Part shown: positions 1 to 9,295 of the stretch, piece after piece
Position numbering within the stretch: the first letter of the stretch is position 1
Layout of the letters: each line of letters starts with the position of its first letter
NCBI GenBank assembly: GCA_030692365.1
Contig: JAUYCC010000026.1
Coordinates: 32,063-96,062, forward strand
DNA: 64,000 nucleotides
Source: Pelolinea sp.
GTDB lineage: Bacteria > Chloroflexota > Anaerolineae > Anaerolineales > Anaerolineaceae
Direction: 5' to 3'
Position numbers and translations under genes: made by a program
Notes under the pieces: model-generated
What the model saw: the letters and a program-made list of their open reading frames with translations, nothing else
What the model was told of the DNA's origin: nothing
Databases searched by the model: none

Positions 1-618
1 GAAAGAACCATACTTTATTCTCTTGAGAATTTCTCACCTCCAGAACCCACTCTCATTCCTCGAGACCTGCCAAAGGCTTGCAGGCTGGTGTTCATAGATA
101 CCTACTTCCTTCCTTTGACAAGATATTTGGTGGAGATTTCCCACTCATGCGATACTCCTGTAATCGCGGATATTGAGTCCCTTAGGATTATGGATTTCCC
201 GGAGACGCTGGACGCGATTGATTATTTGATCCTGAGCCAGGAGTTTGCCGCTCAAATCACCGCAGCCAGTTCCCCTGCAAACATCCTTCAAAAATTGAAT
301 ACCCCTCAACGGAACTGTGCAGTCATCACTGAAGGAAAACAGGGCTGCTGGTTTCAGGAGAAAGGTGGCGCTGTCTATCATATGCCTGCCTTCAAAGTAG
401 ATGCAGTGGATACCACCGGATGTGGAGATGTCTTTCACGGCGCCTACGCCGCAGCACTGGTTAGGGGCGAGGTTAACACCACGGCTGTAATCCAGGCGTC
501 CGCAGCAGCCGCTATGAAAGCCACAAAGCCGGGCGGCAGGGCAGGTATACCCAGCCTTAACGCATTGCAAGAATTCATCAAGGCAAATCCTGAAGTTGTT
601 CCTCATAAGGTCGAATAA
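1..618 (+). CDS. PfkB-family carbohydrate kinase, 5' end outside the window
   Basis: The frame is open from the first base, so this is the C-terminal two thirds of a ribokinase/PfkB-type sugar kinase. The visible part begins with ERTILY, typical of the substrate-facing strand of the family, and contains the anion-hole and catalytic-base motif as DTTGCGDVFHGAY, a variant of the usual GAGD. A GTG at 88 would give a product lacking the N-terminal sugar-binding half and is unlikely to be the start. The stop overlaps the start of the following FGGY kinase (TAATG), indicating translational coupling. It probably phosphorylates a sugar or keto-sugar intermediate of the pathway that includes the downstream aldolase and RuBisCO-like protein; the substrate cannot be read from the sequence. 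Confidence 0.9.
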   Translation, partial: ERTILYSLENFSPPEPTLIPRDLPKACRLVFIDTYFLPLTRYLVEISHSCDTPVIADIESLRIMDFPETLDAIDYLILSQEFAAQITAASSPANILQKLNTPQRNCAVITEGKQGCWFQEKGGAVYHMPAFKVDAVDTTGCGDVFHGAYAAALVRGEVNTTAVIQASAAAAMKATKPGGRAGIPSLNALQEFIKANPEVVPHKVE

Positions 619-2117
619 TGCCCAATTTTCTGGGTTTGGATATCGGCACCACCAGCATCAAAGCCATCCTTTTGGATAGCGATCAAGGCAAAATTATATC
701 TACGGCACACCTGCCAACTCCCGTTAAACATTCCGGACCCAACCAGGATGAACATGACCCGCAGGTTCTATATGCAACAATTGCGGAGTGCATTAAAAAA
801 GCGACGAGTAACCTCCCGGTTCATGCCCTGGGGATCAGCAGCCTGGCAGAGGCGGGTTTACCGCTGGATCGATCTGGAAATCCCTTATTTCCGATCATCG
901 CCTGGTACGATTCCCGCTCGCAGCCACAGGCTGACCGGATTTTAGGTTCTTTTTCTGAAGAGCGCCTTTTTGAGATTACAGGCCAGAAGGTCAGTTATTC
1001 CTTTGGGCTCTTCAAGTACCTGTGGATCAAAGAGAACCACCCGGATCGAATCCGGGATATAGCTTGTTGGCTGTCAGTGCCGGATTACATCCTTTTTCGC
1101 CTGTCCGGGAATAAAGCCACTGAGTACACCCAGGCCTCACGCACCCTGCTATTTGACCAGAATAAAAAAGACTGGTCTGAGGAGTTGCTGGCTTATGCCG
1201 GGCTTGATCGCAGTAAGCTGCCATCCTTGATGCCATCCGGTTCGGTGATGGGCTCCATCACAAAAGAAGCCAGCGACATTACCGGGCTGCCAGTTGGCTT
1301 GCCGTGCGTGCTCGGTGGGCATGACCATTTATGCGGTGCTTTCGCCAGCGGAGGTACGCGCGCGGAGAAGATCATTGACTCCAGCGGTACTGCCTGCGCT
1401 ATTATGGCACTTACCAGCAAATTTAATTCGGACAAGCAGATTGTAGAATCCGGTTTTGTAAATTACATCCACGTGGTACCGGATTTATATGTAATAAAGG
1501 GCGGCTTGAAAGCCGCGGGTAAAGCAGTGGATTGGCTGGCATCACAGTTCGGCCAAGATAACCATTTTGATAATGACCAACTGATCAAGCATTATGAAGC
1601 AAACAAAAATGACAGGCCGCTGTGGCTGCCATTTTTTCATGGCTCGGGTACACCCGGGATGGAGCCATTTAACCGCGCCAGTCTCATCGGTCTAACGCTG
1701 GAACATTCACGTGAAGATATCGCGATTGCCTTGTATGAGGGGCTGGGATTCTGGTTGCGTGAAAATATTGAGACCATTCAAAAGATAACCGGGACCCAGC
1801 CAAAAGATATCATCACAATTGGCGGGACGAACCAGAACCCGCTTATGCGTATGGTCAAAGCCAGTATTACAAATTACCCAGTCACTTCACCGACAGTTCC
1901 TGAGTCTTCCGCGGTGGGTGCCGCGCTTTTGGCAGCGGTCGGGATAGGTGCTGTCGCTTCATTTCAAAAAGCGCCCGAGATTCTGAATTATCCTGCGTAT
2001 GTTATTGAACCTGATCCCGACTGGGTTAACCGTTACAATTCAATGTACGAAAAAGTTTATCTGCCTGCCAAAATAAGGCTTACAGAAATCATTAAGGTCA
2101 TGCGTGACATAAACTAA
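618..2117 (+). CDS. FGGY-family carbohydrate kinase (xylulokinase-like)
   Basis: This 499-residue protein has both halves of the FGGY sugar kinase fold. The N-terminal phosphate-1 motif is LDIGTTSIKAILLD, and a C-terminal adenosine-binding glycine motif reads TIGGTNQNPLMRMVKA. Length is normal for xylulokinase-like proteins. The substrate-specific loop does not let me name a sugar. Its start overlaps the stop of the upstream PfkB kinase, and the aldolase follows after 22 bases behind a GGAGG ribosome-binding site, so the genes form one operon. Two different kinase families side by side suggest either two successive phosphorylations (bisphosphate substrate for the LacD-like aldolase) or two entry sugars. 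The coupling to the aldolase is inference. Confidence 0.93.
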   Translation: MPNFLGLDIGTTSIKAILLDSDQGKIISTAHLPTPVKHSGPNQDEHDPQVLYATIAECIKKATSNLPVHALGISSLAEAGLPLDRSGNPLFPIIAWYDSRSQPQADRILGSFSEERLFEITGQKVSYSFGLFKYLWIKENHPDRIRDIACWLSVPDYILFRLSGNKATEYTQASRTLLFDQNKKDWSEELLAYAGLDRSKLPSLMPSGSVMGSITKEASDITGLPVGLPCVLGGHDHLCGAFASGGTRAEKIIDSSGTACAIMALTSKFNSDKQIVESGFVNYIHVVPDLYVIKGGLKAAGKAVDWLASQFGQDNHFDNDQLIKHYEANKNDRPLWLPFFHGSGTPGMEPFNRASLIGLTLEHSREDIAIALYEGLGFWLRENIETIQKITGTQPKDIITIGGTNQNPLMRMVKASITNYPVTSPTVPESSAVGAALLAAVGIGAVASFQKAPEILNYPAYVIEPDPDWVNRYNSMYEKVYLPAKIRLTEIIKVMRDIN

Positions 2118-2139
2118 TTATTCGGAGGTAATTGACATA

Positions 2140-3126
2140 ATGAATATCGGAAAATTAAGAGGATTGCAGGAAATTTCAACCCCTGAAGGATTTATCACAG
2201 TCCTCGCACTGGATCAGCGCGGTTCGCTTTTTAAGGCGCTGGGAATGAGCGAGGGTGATCCCGCCCTATATCAGGCAGTCCGCGAGTTCAAGAAAGCGAC
2301 CACCAGTGAACTGATGCCCGCTTGCAGCGCAGTGCTGCTGGATCCCGAGTTTGCCGCCGCGGAAGCCATCAGCGAAGGATGGATCTCCGGCCAGAAGGGC
2401 TTGATTGTCACCCTGGAAGAAACCGGGTATGTGGACTCCCCAGACGGGCGGCTCAACCCCTTTATTCCAAACTGGTCATTGGGAAAAGCCAAGAGAATGG
2501 GCGCTTCTGCAGCTAAACTTCTGGCATATTATGACCCCCGCATCAAAAAGCTGGCGGACTACCAGGAACGGTTCATCAGTGATATTGTTGAAGGATCGGT
2601 TGAACTGGATTTCCCGCTGCTTCTGGAACCAATGAGCTATTCAGCTGATCCTTCCGTACTGAAAAAATCACCCGAGTTTGCCAAATTTCGCCCACAAATT
2701 GTGCGCGAAACCGCTGAGCGGCTGGGCGCCTTGGGTGTTGACCTGTTGAAGCTGGAATTTCCTTGCGATACCGAATTTGAAAAAGACAAATCCATCTGGC
2801 TCAAAGCCTGCAAAGGGATCACTGAAGTCTCACCCGTTCCTTGGGTGCTGCTATCCGCCGGTGTTGATTTTGGTGTGTTTAAAGAACAGCTGGAGGTCGC
2901 CTGCAAAGCCGGCGCCAGCGGCTTTGTGGCCGGTAGGGCTATTTGGAAAGAAGCAGCTCCATTGAAAGGACAGGATCGGATTAATTTCCTTTCGAAAACC
3001 GGCAAGGACAGGATGAACCAGTTAGTCGAGATTGTCAACCAATCCGCCCGCCCCTGGAAAAACGCAGTTCGCGGTGAGATAAGCCATGTCGAACAAGGCT
3101 GGATCAATAATTATCAGGATTTCTAG
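2140..3126 (+). CDS. LacD-like class I aldolase (tagatose-bisphosphate aldolase family)
   Basis: This 328-residue TIM-barrel protein resembles LacD/tagatose 1,6-bisphosphate aldolase. The N-terminal strand VLALDQRGSL is characteristic, and LLKLEFPCDTEF carries the lysine expected to form the Schiff base. A later segment, VPWVLLSAGVDFGVF, matches the phosphate-side strands. It is preceded by GGAGG with good spacing. In the operon it sits between the sugar kinases and a RuBisCO-like protein, so it probably cleaves a phosphorylated ketose or keto-acid into triose-level products. The exact substrate is unknown: LacD relatives also act on sulfo-sugars and deoxy-keto-gluconate phosphates. Confidence 0.82.
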   Translation: MNIGKLRGLQEISTPEGFITVLALDQRGSLFKALGMSEGDPALYQAVREFKKATTSELMPACSAVLLDPEFAAAEAISEGWISGQKGLIVTLEETGYVDSPDGRLNPFIPNWSLGKAKRMGASAAKLLAYYDPRIKKLADYQERFISDIVEGSVELDFPLLLEPMSYSADPSVLKKSPEFAKFRPQIVRETAERLGALGVDLLKLEFPCDTEFEKDKSIWLKACKGITEVSPVPWVLLSAGVDFGVFKEQLEVACKAGASGFVAGRAIWKEAAPLKGQDRINFLSKTGKDRMNQLVEIVNQSARPWKNAVRGEISHVEQGWINNYQDF

Positions 3127-3141
3127 AAAATGGAGAAAGTA

Positions 3142-4359
3142 ATGCAATACGATAAAAAAGATTACTTTGTTGCGACCTATTATGTGGAATCGCCGCAGCC
3201 TTTAATAAAAGTGGCTGAAACCATTGCGGATATTGAGAGCACCGGCCCCTGGCTGGGGACAGGGCAGCCCACCGAGTTATATCTCAATTGCCGGGCGATA
3301 GTCGGCGATGTGCGCGAAGCCTCCCCCGGTAAAGGCGAATTTGATATCCTTTTCCCGGTGGCGAACCTAAACATGGAGACCGCTGCTTTCCCCTCCCTGT
3401 GGCTGACCATGATCGGCGGCGGAACGCACGCTCTGGCAGCCTATGAAAAATCCCGCCTTCTGGATTTTCAGCTGCCGGATTCAGTACTCGATAAAATGCC
3501 CGGTCCGGGTTATGGCCCGGAAGGGATCAGAAAATTGTTGGGCGCAGCGCCGGATGAGCTGTTGATAGGGACGATTGTCAAACCGACCGCCGGCCTGACG
3601 CCCGTTGAAGTGGCGGATATCTGTACCAAAGCCGCCATGGGAGGCGTGCGCTTCATCAAGGATGACGAAAAGATGATGAACACACCCTATTGTCCTTTGG
3701 CTGAAAGGGTGAAACTGGTTTGCAAAGGTCTGAAACAGGCGGAGGACGCTACCGGCAAGAAAGTGCTTTATACGCCCCATATCACAGCGCAACCTGAGTA
3801 CCTGCTAAAGAACGCTGAAATTGCTCTCAAAAACGGCGCTACCGGTTTAATGGTGAACTTTTTCGCTGCGGGTTTTAACAGCCTGCAAACGCTGCGCACC
3901 CAGGTGAACCCGAATGTTCCCATCTATGCCCACTGCGGCGGGAAAGAAGCGTTGGGGCGTGCGCCCGGGCAGGGCGTTGACCCCGTCGCAATTGTTCGAT
4001 TCGTGCGCTTGTTGGGCGGTGATATTTTCCGCCAGAGTACCATCGGCGGTTATCTGGTGGGTGCAACGCCGGAAGAAGGGCGGACTCTATTCAAGGTAAT
4101 GTCAGAACCGATGGGTAAGATCAAACCGATGATCCCCGCTGTTTCCGGCGGGCTGAGCCCAAAAACACTCGCTCCTAATCTGGAAGTATTTGGCACCGCC
4201 GCGCTGATGCTGGCCGGCACAGGCATCACCCTGCATCCCATGGGCGTCAGGGCTGGCACCACCGCGCTTTACCAAGCAGCGGACGCGTTTAAAGCAGGTA
4301 TCGCTCTCGAAGAATACGCCAGAACGCACGAAGAACTGCGCCTGGCGATTACTAAATAA
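3142..4359 (+). CDS. RuBisCO-like protein (form IV large-subunit homologue)
   Basis: This is a 405-residue RuBisCO large-chain homologue. I chose the ATG at 3142 because GGAG lies six bases upstream; an ATG at 3130 overlaps that site. The motif GTIVKPTAGL holds the lysine equivalent to RuBisCO Lys175 (residue 147), but the second lysine of the KPK motif is Thr. FIKDDE keeps the carbamylated lysine and the two acidic magnesium ligands (Lys173, Asp175, Glu176). An enolase- or decarboxylase-type reaction on a phosphorylated sugar acid is therefore plausible, while true carbon fixation is not. Known catabolic RLPs act in D-apiose/isoapionate degradation (OiaX) and methionine salvage (MtnW). The neighbours, two sugar kinases and an aldolase, favour a sugar role. 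Its individual reaction is unassigned. Confidence 0.9.
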   Translation: MQYDKKDYFVATYYVESPQPLIKVAETIADIESTGPWLGTGQPTELYLNCRAIVGDVREASPGKGEFDILFPVANLNMETAAFPSLWLTMIGGGTHALAAYEKSRLLDFQLPDSVLDKMPGPGYGPEGIRKLLGAAPDELLIGTIVKPTAGLTPVEVADICTKAAMGGVRFIKDDEKMMNTPYCPLAERVKLVCKGLKQAEDATGKKVLYTPHITAQPEYLLKNAEIALKNGATGLMVNFFAAGFNSLQTLRTQVNPNVPIYAHCGGKEALGRAPGQGVDPVAIVRFVRLLGGDIFRQSTIGGYLVGATPEEGRTLFKVMSEPMGKIKPMIPAVSGGLSPKTLAPNLEVFGTAALMLAGTGITLHPMGVRAGTTALYQAADAFKAGIALEEYARTHEELRLAITK

Positions 4360-4378
4360 ACCCGTTTGTATTAAAAAG

Positions 4379-4413
4379 AAAAGCAGGTTTGGAAATTATC
4401 CACACCTGCTTTT
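4379..4413. terminator. Bidirectional Rho-independent terminator
   Basis: A perfect 10-bp inverted repeat (AAAAGCAGGT / ACCTGCTTTT) with a 15-base loop lies between two convergent operons. T runs flank it on either strand, so it can end both the RLP operon and the ABC-transporter/TIM-barrel operon. Confidence 0.85.
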
Positions 4414-4432
4414 TAGTTAACTAAGAATCGAT

Positions 4433-5443
4433 TTATTTCCTGAAAAGAAGTTTACGGAAGAGTGCCATATTTTCCACCGCGTTGCCGTTCTTGATCAAAG
4501 TCCCGAGCTTATCCATACCGACTTCATCGATCAGATCGTCAAACGCCATCATCCAGCGCACACCTTCACCGATAGTATCTGCCGGGTTGGTGCGGTAGGG
4601 GAAGAGGTCGAGTGACTTCCATCCGGAGTAATTGGTCTTGCGCAGCCAGTAAAACATTTCCAGATAAGCCAGGAAATGGACTGAAGCGAACATCATGTCT
4701 CCGTCCGCGTCCGCGTAATTGTCATTGAGATGCAGGTGGAAAAGCTTGTCACCTTCTCTCTGGCACAAGACGACCGATTCTGCCAGATTTTCATGCGCAT
4801 AAAGTGAATGACCAACATCAATATTGATGCCAACGTTTTTTCGGTCTATATCCCGAACAAGCATGAGTGATTTGGAGACCGTGCTGATAAAAGAATAAGA
4901 GCGCGGTTCACTGGGCTTGGGTTCCAATCCGCTCTTTATGGCAGGGTTGTGGTCAGCGGCTGCGCGCATGCCCTCCACCCACCAATCGTACATCGCTTGG
5001 TAATCCGCTTCAAAATAATAATCATAGCCGTCCTGACCGGGCCAGATGTTGATATAAGGGCTGCCAGCTTCCGAAGCCAGGTCAATCGCCCGTTTAATCA
5101 CATCCAAAGCCAACTTGCGGACTTTTGGATCCGCGGCGCCCAAGGTGCCTTTTGTAAAATCAATCCCGCCCCAAAGTTGGGGGGCGATTCCGATCAGTGC
5201 AATTCCGTTATCATCCAGCACGGAGCACACCGTTTTCCAGTTGCGGGTATTGATGCCCACACAACTGGCATCATCAGTTTCATCCATATTCATTTCAACG
5301 CCCTGGACCAGGCCTTGCTTGCCGGCGATTTTAATCAGTTCCAGGATCAGTTGGTTTTCACCTGGTTTGGCGTAATCCGGATTAAACCGGTCAGATGGGT
5401 AATTGTAGTTATGGATAATCGCAGCATATTTCATTTCATTCAT
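4433..5443 (-). CDS. Xylose-isomerase-like TIM-barrel protein (sugar isomerase/epimerase)
   Basis: The 336-residue protein has the metal-dependent sugar isomerase/epimerase TIM barrel (AP_endonuc_2 superfamily). Likely metal ligands are Glu in GLEPKPSEPR, Asp and His in NIDVGHSLYAHENL, and HLHLNDNY. It starts behind GAGGTGA and is the last gene of the ABC-transporter operon, 104 bases after the second permease. Such genes beside sugar transporters usually encode the first isomerase acting on the imported sugar; that role is inferred. The sequence is closest in style to L-rhamnose/xylose isomerase-like proteins, but I do not assign a substrate. Confidence 0.85.
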   Translation of the reverse strand: MNEMKYAAIIHNYNYPSDRFNPDYAKPGENQLILELIKIAGKQGLVQGVEMNMDETDDASCVGINTRNWKTVCSVLDDNGIALIGIAPQLWGGIDFTKGTLGAADPKVRKLALDVIKRAIDLASEAGSPYINIWPGQDGYDYYFEADYQAMYDWWVEGMRAAADHNPAIKSGLEPKPSEPRSYSFISTVSKSLMLVRDIDRKNVGINIDVGHSLYAHENLAESVVLCQREGDKLFHLHLNDNYADADGDMMFASVHFLAYLEMFYWLRKTNYSGWKSLDLFPYRTNPADTIGEGVRWMMAFDDLIDEVGMDKLGTLIKNGNAVENMALFRKLLFRK

Positions 5444-5547
5444 TTTTTCACCTCATTGATCAGGTATTTTCAAATGATAAAAATCCGCCTCTGGTGTATT
5501 GGTCTGTCCAATTTTCCAGAGGCGTAATAGCTCATTTGGTTATTAAG

Positions 5548-6591
5548 TTATGCCTTGACTTTTTCTGACGGCTTGTCATCATTTTCATGGATGACTTTCG
5601 GTTTGTAGCGGAACTTTTGCGCTTCAATCAGCAAAGCCAGCAAAATGATCATCCCACGGATTCCCTGCACCCAGAATGGATCTACTGTCATCAAATTCAA
5701 ACCATTATCAATAACTGAAAGCAACATTACACCGGCAAAAGCGCCGCCCACGCTTCCCAAACCGCCTTTCAGGCTTACACCCCCAATCACAGAGGCCGCT
5801 ACGGTTTCAAGGGTCATACCCTGACCAAGTGTGGAAATTGAGGTTTCAAGCCTTCCCAGCAGCATCCAGCCCGCGAAAGCGGCCATGAAACCGCTGATCA
5901 TGTATGCGAACGTAATAATTTTCTTGGGGTCAAAACCGGATGCCTGTGCCGCATCCCGGTTAGCGCCTACAGCTCTTAATTCACGCCCAAATTTTGATTG
6001 GTTTAGCAAATAGTTCACTACTAAATACATAGTCAATGTGACTATGACTGAAACAGGAAAGCCTTTGATACGCTCGCCACCTAACCAATTGAATAATGTA
6101 GGTGAACCCGTCATAATTTGTCCGTTACTGATAATCAAGGCAATTCCGCGAAGCACGAGCTGCATTGCCAGCGTTACAATGAAGTTGTTCATCCTCAGGC
6201 GCGTAATCAAAGATCCAATTATCAACCCTGACAAGATACCTATCATAAGCATAATTGGTATAACGATGAGTGGGTGGAGCATCCACCCTGATGCTTGAGC
6301 GCCACCTGCATCTGTGCGAGGTTCCAACATCAGCCACATCGCGAAAATAGTAGTTAGGGAAAGGACTCCTTCAGCTGAAAGGTCGAAATTACCTGTCAGC
6401 AATACTATTGCCTGGCCAATTACAAGAATACCCAAAACGCTTGCGTGCGACAGGATATTAACCTGATTGGATAAAGTGGTAAATTTTCCTCCTACATTAC
6501 TTAAAAAGTAAAGGTAAACAACCGCGACAATCAACCAGATGAAATTGTCCAGCAGCAGTTTCATCCAGTCGATCTTTTTAAGATTATTCAT
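5548..6591 (-). CDS. Sugar ABC transporter permease (ribose/CUT2 type), second permease
   Basis: This 347-residue integral membrane protein has about eight to ten hydrophobic helices and the CUT2 permease pattern (VLGILVIGQAIVLLTGNFDLS, then GGVSLKGGLGSVGGAFAGV near the C-terminus). I start it at ATG 6591, which overlaps the stop of the ATPase gene and has AAGGAGG upstream; an earlier in-frame start at 6666 lies inside the ATPase gene. It pairs with the permease at 8131-9201, to which it is clearly related, probably forming a heterodimeric channel. The cytoplasmic loop RELRAVGANRDAAQASG is the usual ATPase-contact EAA-like loop. Confidence 0.93.
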   Translation of the reverse strand: MNNLKKIDWMKLLLDNFIWLIVAVVYLYFLSNVGGKFTTLSNQVNILSHASVLGILVIGQAIVLLTGNFDLSAEGVLSLTTIFAMWLMLEPRTDAGGAQASGWMLHPLIVIPIMLMIGILSGLIIGSLITRLRMNNFIVTLAMQLVLRGIALIISNGQIMTGSPTLFNWLGGERIKGFPVSVIVTLTMYLVVNYLLNQSKFGRELRAVGANRDAAQASGFDPKKIITFAYMISGFMAAFAGWMLLGRLETSISTLGQGMTLETVAASVIGGVSLKGGLGSVGGAFAGVMLLSVIDNGLNLMTVDPFWVQGIRGMIILLALLIEAQKFRYKPKVIHENDDKPSEKVKA

Positions 6592-8116
6592 GGTTCTTCT
6601 TTCCTCCTTCAATGGCGTTGAGGATGTTCTCTGGAGTTGTGTCTTTGGCGCCCTTCTTGTATTCATGCGTCAGTCTGCCGCTGTTCATTACAAGGATGCG
6701 GTCGCAGATGCCGATCAGCTCGCGTATTTCAGTTGAGATAACAATAGTTGCCACGCCTTGTTTTGCCAATTCATCAATGATCCTGAAGATATCCATCTTC
6801 GCGCGCACATCCACGCCCTGAGTGGGTTCATGCAGGATCAATACCGTCGGTTTGGTGGAGGCAAGCTTGGCAAACACAACCTTTTGCTGGTTACCGCCGC
6901 TCAAAAGGCGTACTGGTTGTTCCTGGTTGGGGGTCATGATATCCAGGCCTTTGATGTATTCAGTTACGATTTTCTTTTCTTCATTGCGGTTGATTAGATT
7001 GATCAACCGTACAAGGCGGTTCAGGATAGGGTATGTAACATTTTCCCGCACCGGGCGAACACCCACCAACCCATAACGATAGCGGTCTTGAGGCAGATAT
7101 GCCAGCCCCTGGTTGAAGGAATCAATCGGGCGCATGGCGGTAAATTCCTCTCCGTGAATTTTGACATCGCCAACGCCACGGTATTCAAGTCCAAAAAGCC
7201 CCTTTCCCAGCTGCTCGGAACCGCAGCCCTGCAGACCTGTGACACCGACAACTTCACCTTTTTTTAGCTGCAGGTTGATATCCTCATAATACCCGCGGCG
7301 AGTCAGATTGTTCAGGACAAAAACCACTTCATCAGTGCATGAAGATTCCCTGGTGTATTCTTCTACACCCTCTCCGACCATCATTATAATCAGCTGAGGG
7401 ACATCGATATCTTTTACATTTTTAGTATCTACCACCCTGCCGTCGCGCATCACGGTAACCCGGTCGCAGATTTCAAACACTTCTTCCAGATGATGGGAAA
7501 TGTACACAAAAGAAACGCCTTGATCGCGCAGTGATTTTACAAAGTTGAACAAACGATTGATATCTGATCTGGAAAGTGAAGCGGTCGGTTCATCCAGAAT
7601 GATCAGTTTGGCATTACCGAACAGCGCTTTAGAAATGGCCAGCATGGTTTGCTCAGCTACGCTTAACCCTTCAACTTTCTTGGTTATATCCAGGTGCAGA
7701 TTTAGACGCTTTAAGCGTTCTTCGGCTTCTTTGTTGACCTTTTTCCAATCCACAAATCCCAGTTTATTCTTGGGCAGCTCGCCTGCCAAAACATTCTCGG
7801 CAACCGTCAGGCTGTCCATCATGGCTACATGCTGGGGTACATAAGCAATGCCCGCATTAATGGCTTCCTTCGGATTCATGGATTTAAAAACTTGTCCACC
7901 AATTTCGATGGTGCCTTCATTGGGTTCTGTAATTCCCATCAGCACAGCCATCAAGGTTGATTTTCCCGCGCCATTTTTTCCCACCAGTCCGTGAATTTCG
8001 CCTTCAAATACACTCAAATCCACACGGCGTAAAGCCTGCACACCGGGGAAGGCTTTGCTGACATCATTCATTACCAGAATAGATGGGCGGGCCGTTTTTG
8101 TTTCTTCAGTATTCAT
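6584..8116 (-). CDS. Sugar ABC transporter ATPase (RbsA/MglA type, two ATPase domains)
   Basis: This 510-residue protein has two fused nucleotide-binding domains, as in ribose and galactose importers. The first carries Walker A GKNGAGKST and Walker B LIILDEPTASLS. The second has a degenerate P-loop (GLQGCGSEQLGKG), a strong signature LSGGNQQKV and LILHEPTQGVD. This asymmetry is normal for the family. It sits between the two permease genes, overlapping the second by eight bases. It powers uptake of the ligand bound by the lipoprotein encoded at 9296-10321. Confidence 0.96.
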   Translation of the reverse strand: MNTEETKTARPSILVMNDVSKAFPGVQALRRVDLSVFEGEIHGLVGKNGAGKSTLMAVLMGITEPNEGTIEIGGQVFKSMNPKEAINAGIAYVPQHVAMMDSLTVAENVLAGELPKNKLGFVDWKKVNKEAEERLKRLNLHLDITKKVEGLSVAEQTMLAISKALFGNAKLIILDEPTASLSRSDINRLFNFVKSLRDQGVSFVYISHHLEEVFEICDRVTVMRDGRVVDTKNVKDIDVPQLIIMMVGEGVEEYTRESSCTDEVVFVLNNLTRRGYYEDINLQLKKGEVVGVTGLQGCGSEQLGKGLFGLEYRGVGDVKIHGEEFTAMRPIDSFNQGLAYLPQDRYRYGLVGVRPVRENVTYPILNRLVRLINLINRNEEKKIVTEYIKGLDIMTPNQEQPVRLLSGGNQQKVVFAKLASTKPTVLILHEPTQGVDVRAKMDIFRIIDELAKQGVATIVISTEIRELIGICDRILVMNSGRLTHEYKKGAKDTTPENILNAIEGGKKNHE

Positions 8117-8130
8117 GCTCTCACCATTTC

Positions 8131-9201
8131 TTAATCGGTTACGACTTTGTCGTCTTTAAGGCCAATGTGCGTGGATGCCAGAGATTCTTCCAAAGCGCGC
8201 CGGTGCATACCTTTGACCTTGATCGCGTCAAGTCCGACTGCAAAGAGCAGCAGCAACCCACGGCTGGCTTCAATCCAGAAGGGTGAGACTTTCAATATAC
8301 TTAACCCCGCATCAAGTATTGACCATAGGGCAAACCCGCCAAATGCGCCAATCATTGTGCCCCGACCACCAAACAAACTTACACCACCTACAACCGCAGC
8401 TGCCTGAACTGGAAAGATTAATCCTTCTCCTGTCCGTGGTGTTGCAGAGTCAAGGCGTCCAGCGGCTAACAATCCCGCGATCGCCATGCAAAAACCACTA
8501 ATCAGATATACCTGCCGAATAATTTTATCCGTTTCAATTCCAGCGTCTTTTGCCGCTACGGGGTTTGAACCAACCGCAAACATATTGCGGCCAAATTGAG
8601 TATAACGCGTGATAATATGCGCAATAATAAAAGCAAGAATTATAAAGACCGTAGGTACTGGTATTGCCAAAAAACCTTTTGTTAGAGGTATTTTAAATAA
8701 GGCTCCAGCTCCAAGCCAATCAAAGCCTTCAGGGAAAAAGCTTGCAGTTGCACCTGGTGAAATAATATATACCAGACCTCGCAGAATCATCAGCATTGCA
8801 ATCGTTACGATTAGATTATTCATTCTTAATCTTGTTATTAAGAAACCGTTTATCAACCCTATAGTAAGACCCACAACAATCATCAGAAGAATTGCAACGA
8901 TTGGAGAAACTTCAACACCTAATCCGCCATTTGTTACCGATGCAAGAAATAAACCTGCCACCATGGCGGTTAGTCCTAAGCCTGATTCAGATGACAGATC
9001 AAAATTGCCAGACATCATAGCAAATGCTTGACCTATTACAAGCATTCCTAGTGCTGCTGTCCTGTTCAATATATTTACCAAGTTATAAGGTGTCCGAAAA
9101 CTAGGCGATAGCGAAGAAAATATTATGAGGGCAAAAGCAACAAGCAACCAGATCAAGTTATCTAAAATAGTCGAAATAAAACGGGTTGTTTTAGGCTTCA
9201 C
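8131..9201 (-). CDS. Sugar ABC transporter permease (ribose/CUT2 type), first permease
   Basis: This 356-residue membrane protein is a paralogue of the permease at 5548-6591. It shares the motif MLVIGQAFAMMSGNFDLSSE near the second helix and GGVSLFGGRGTMIGAFGGF near the end. Multiple helices run from residue 12 to about residue 325. It is the first membrane gene after the binding protein and is separated from it by a strong hairpin at 9238-9267. It is presumed to form a heterodimer with the second permease. Confidence 0.94.
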   Translation of the reverse strand: MKPKTTRFISTILDNLIWLLVAFALIIFSSLSPSFRTPYNLVNILNRTAALGMLVIGQAFAMMSGNFDLSSESGLGLTAMVAGLFLASVTNGGLGVEVSPIVAILLMIVVGLTIGLINGFLITRLRMNNLIVTIAMLMILRGLVYIISPGATASFFPEGFDWLGAGALFKIPLTKGFLAIPVPTVFIILAFIIAHIITRYTQFGRNMFAVGSNPVAAKDAGIETDKIIRQVYLISGFCMAIAGLLAAGRLDSATPRTGEGLIFPVQAAAVVGGVSLFGGRGTMIGAFGGFALWSILDAGLSILKVSPFWIEASRGLLLLFAVGLDAIKVKGMHRRALEESLASTHIGLKDDKVVTD

Positions 9202-9237
9202 AAATACACCTCGCTGAAAATAATAAGGGTTTGTATT

Positions 9238-9267
9238 GAATGAGCCGTAGTTAAATACGGCTCATTC
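9238..9267 (-). other. Intercistronic stem-loop between binding protein and permease
   Basis: A perfect 12-bp inverted repeat (GAATGAGCCGTA, six-base loop, TACGGCTCATTC) lies in the 94-base gap. On the transcribed minus strand it is not followed by a U run, so it is not a classical terminator. Hairpins at this place in ABC operons commonly stabilise the upstream mRNA and let the binding protein outnumber the permeases. That role is inferred here. Confidence 0.75.
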
Positions 9268-9295
9268 TTTTACGTTATTTTATGCTTGAAAAAGA

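Noticed and set aside
3142..4359. Naming the RuBisCO-like protein OiaX or MtnW
   Set aside because: The neighbouring genes do not include the defining partners of those pathways, so a specific name would be guesswork.
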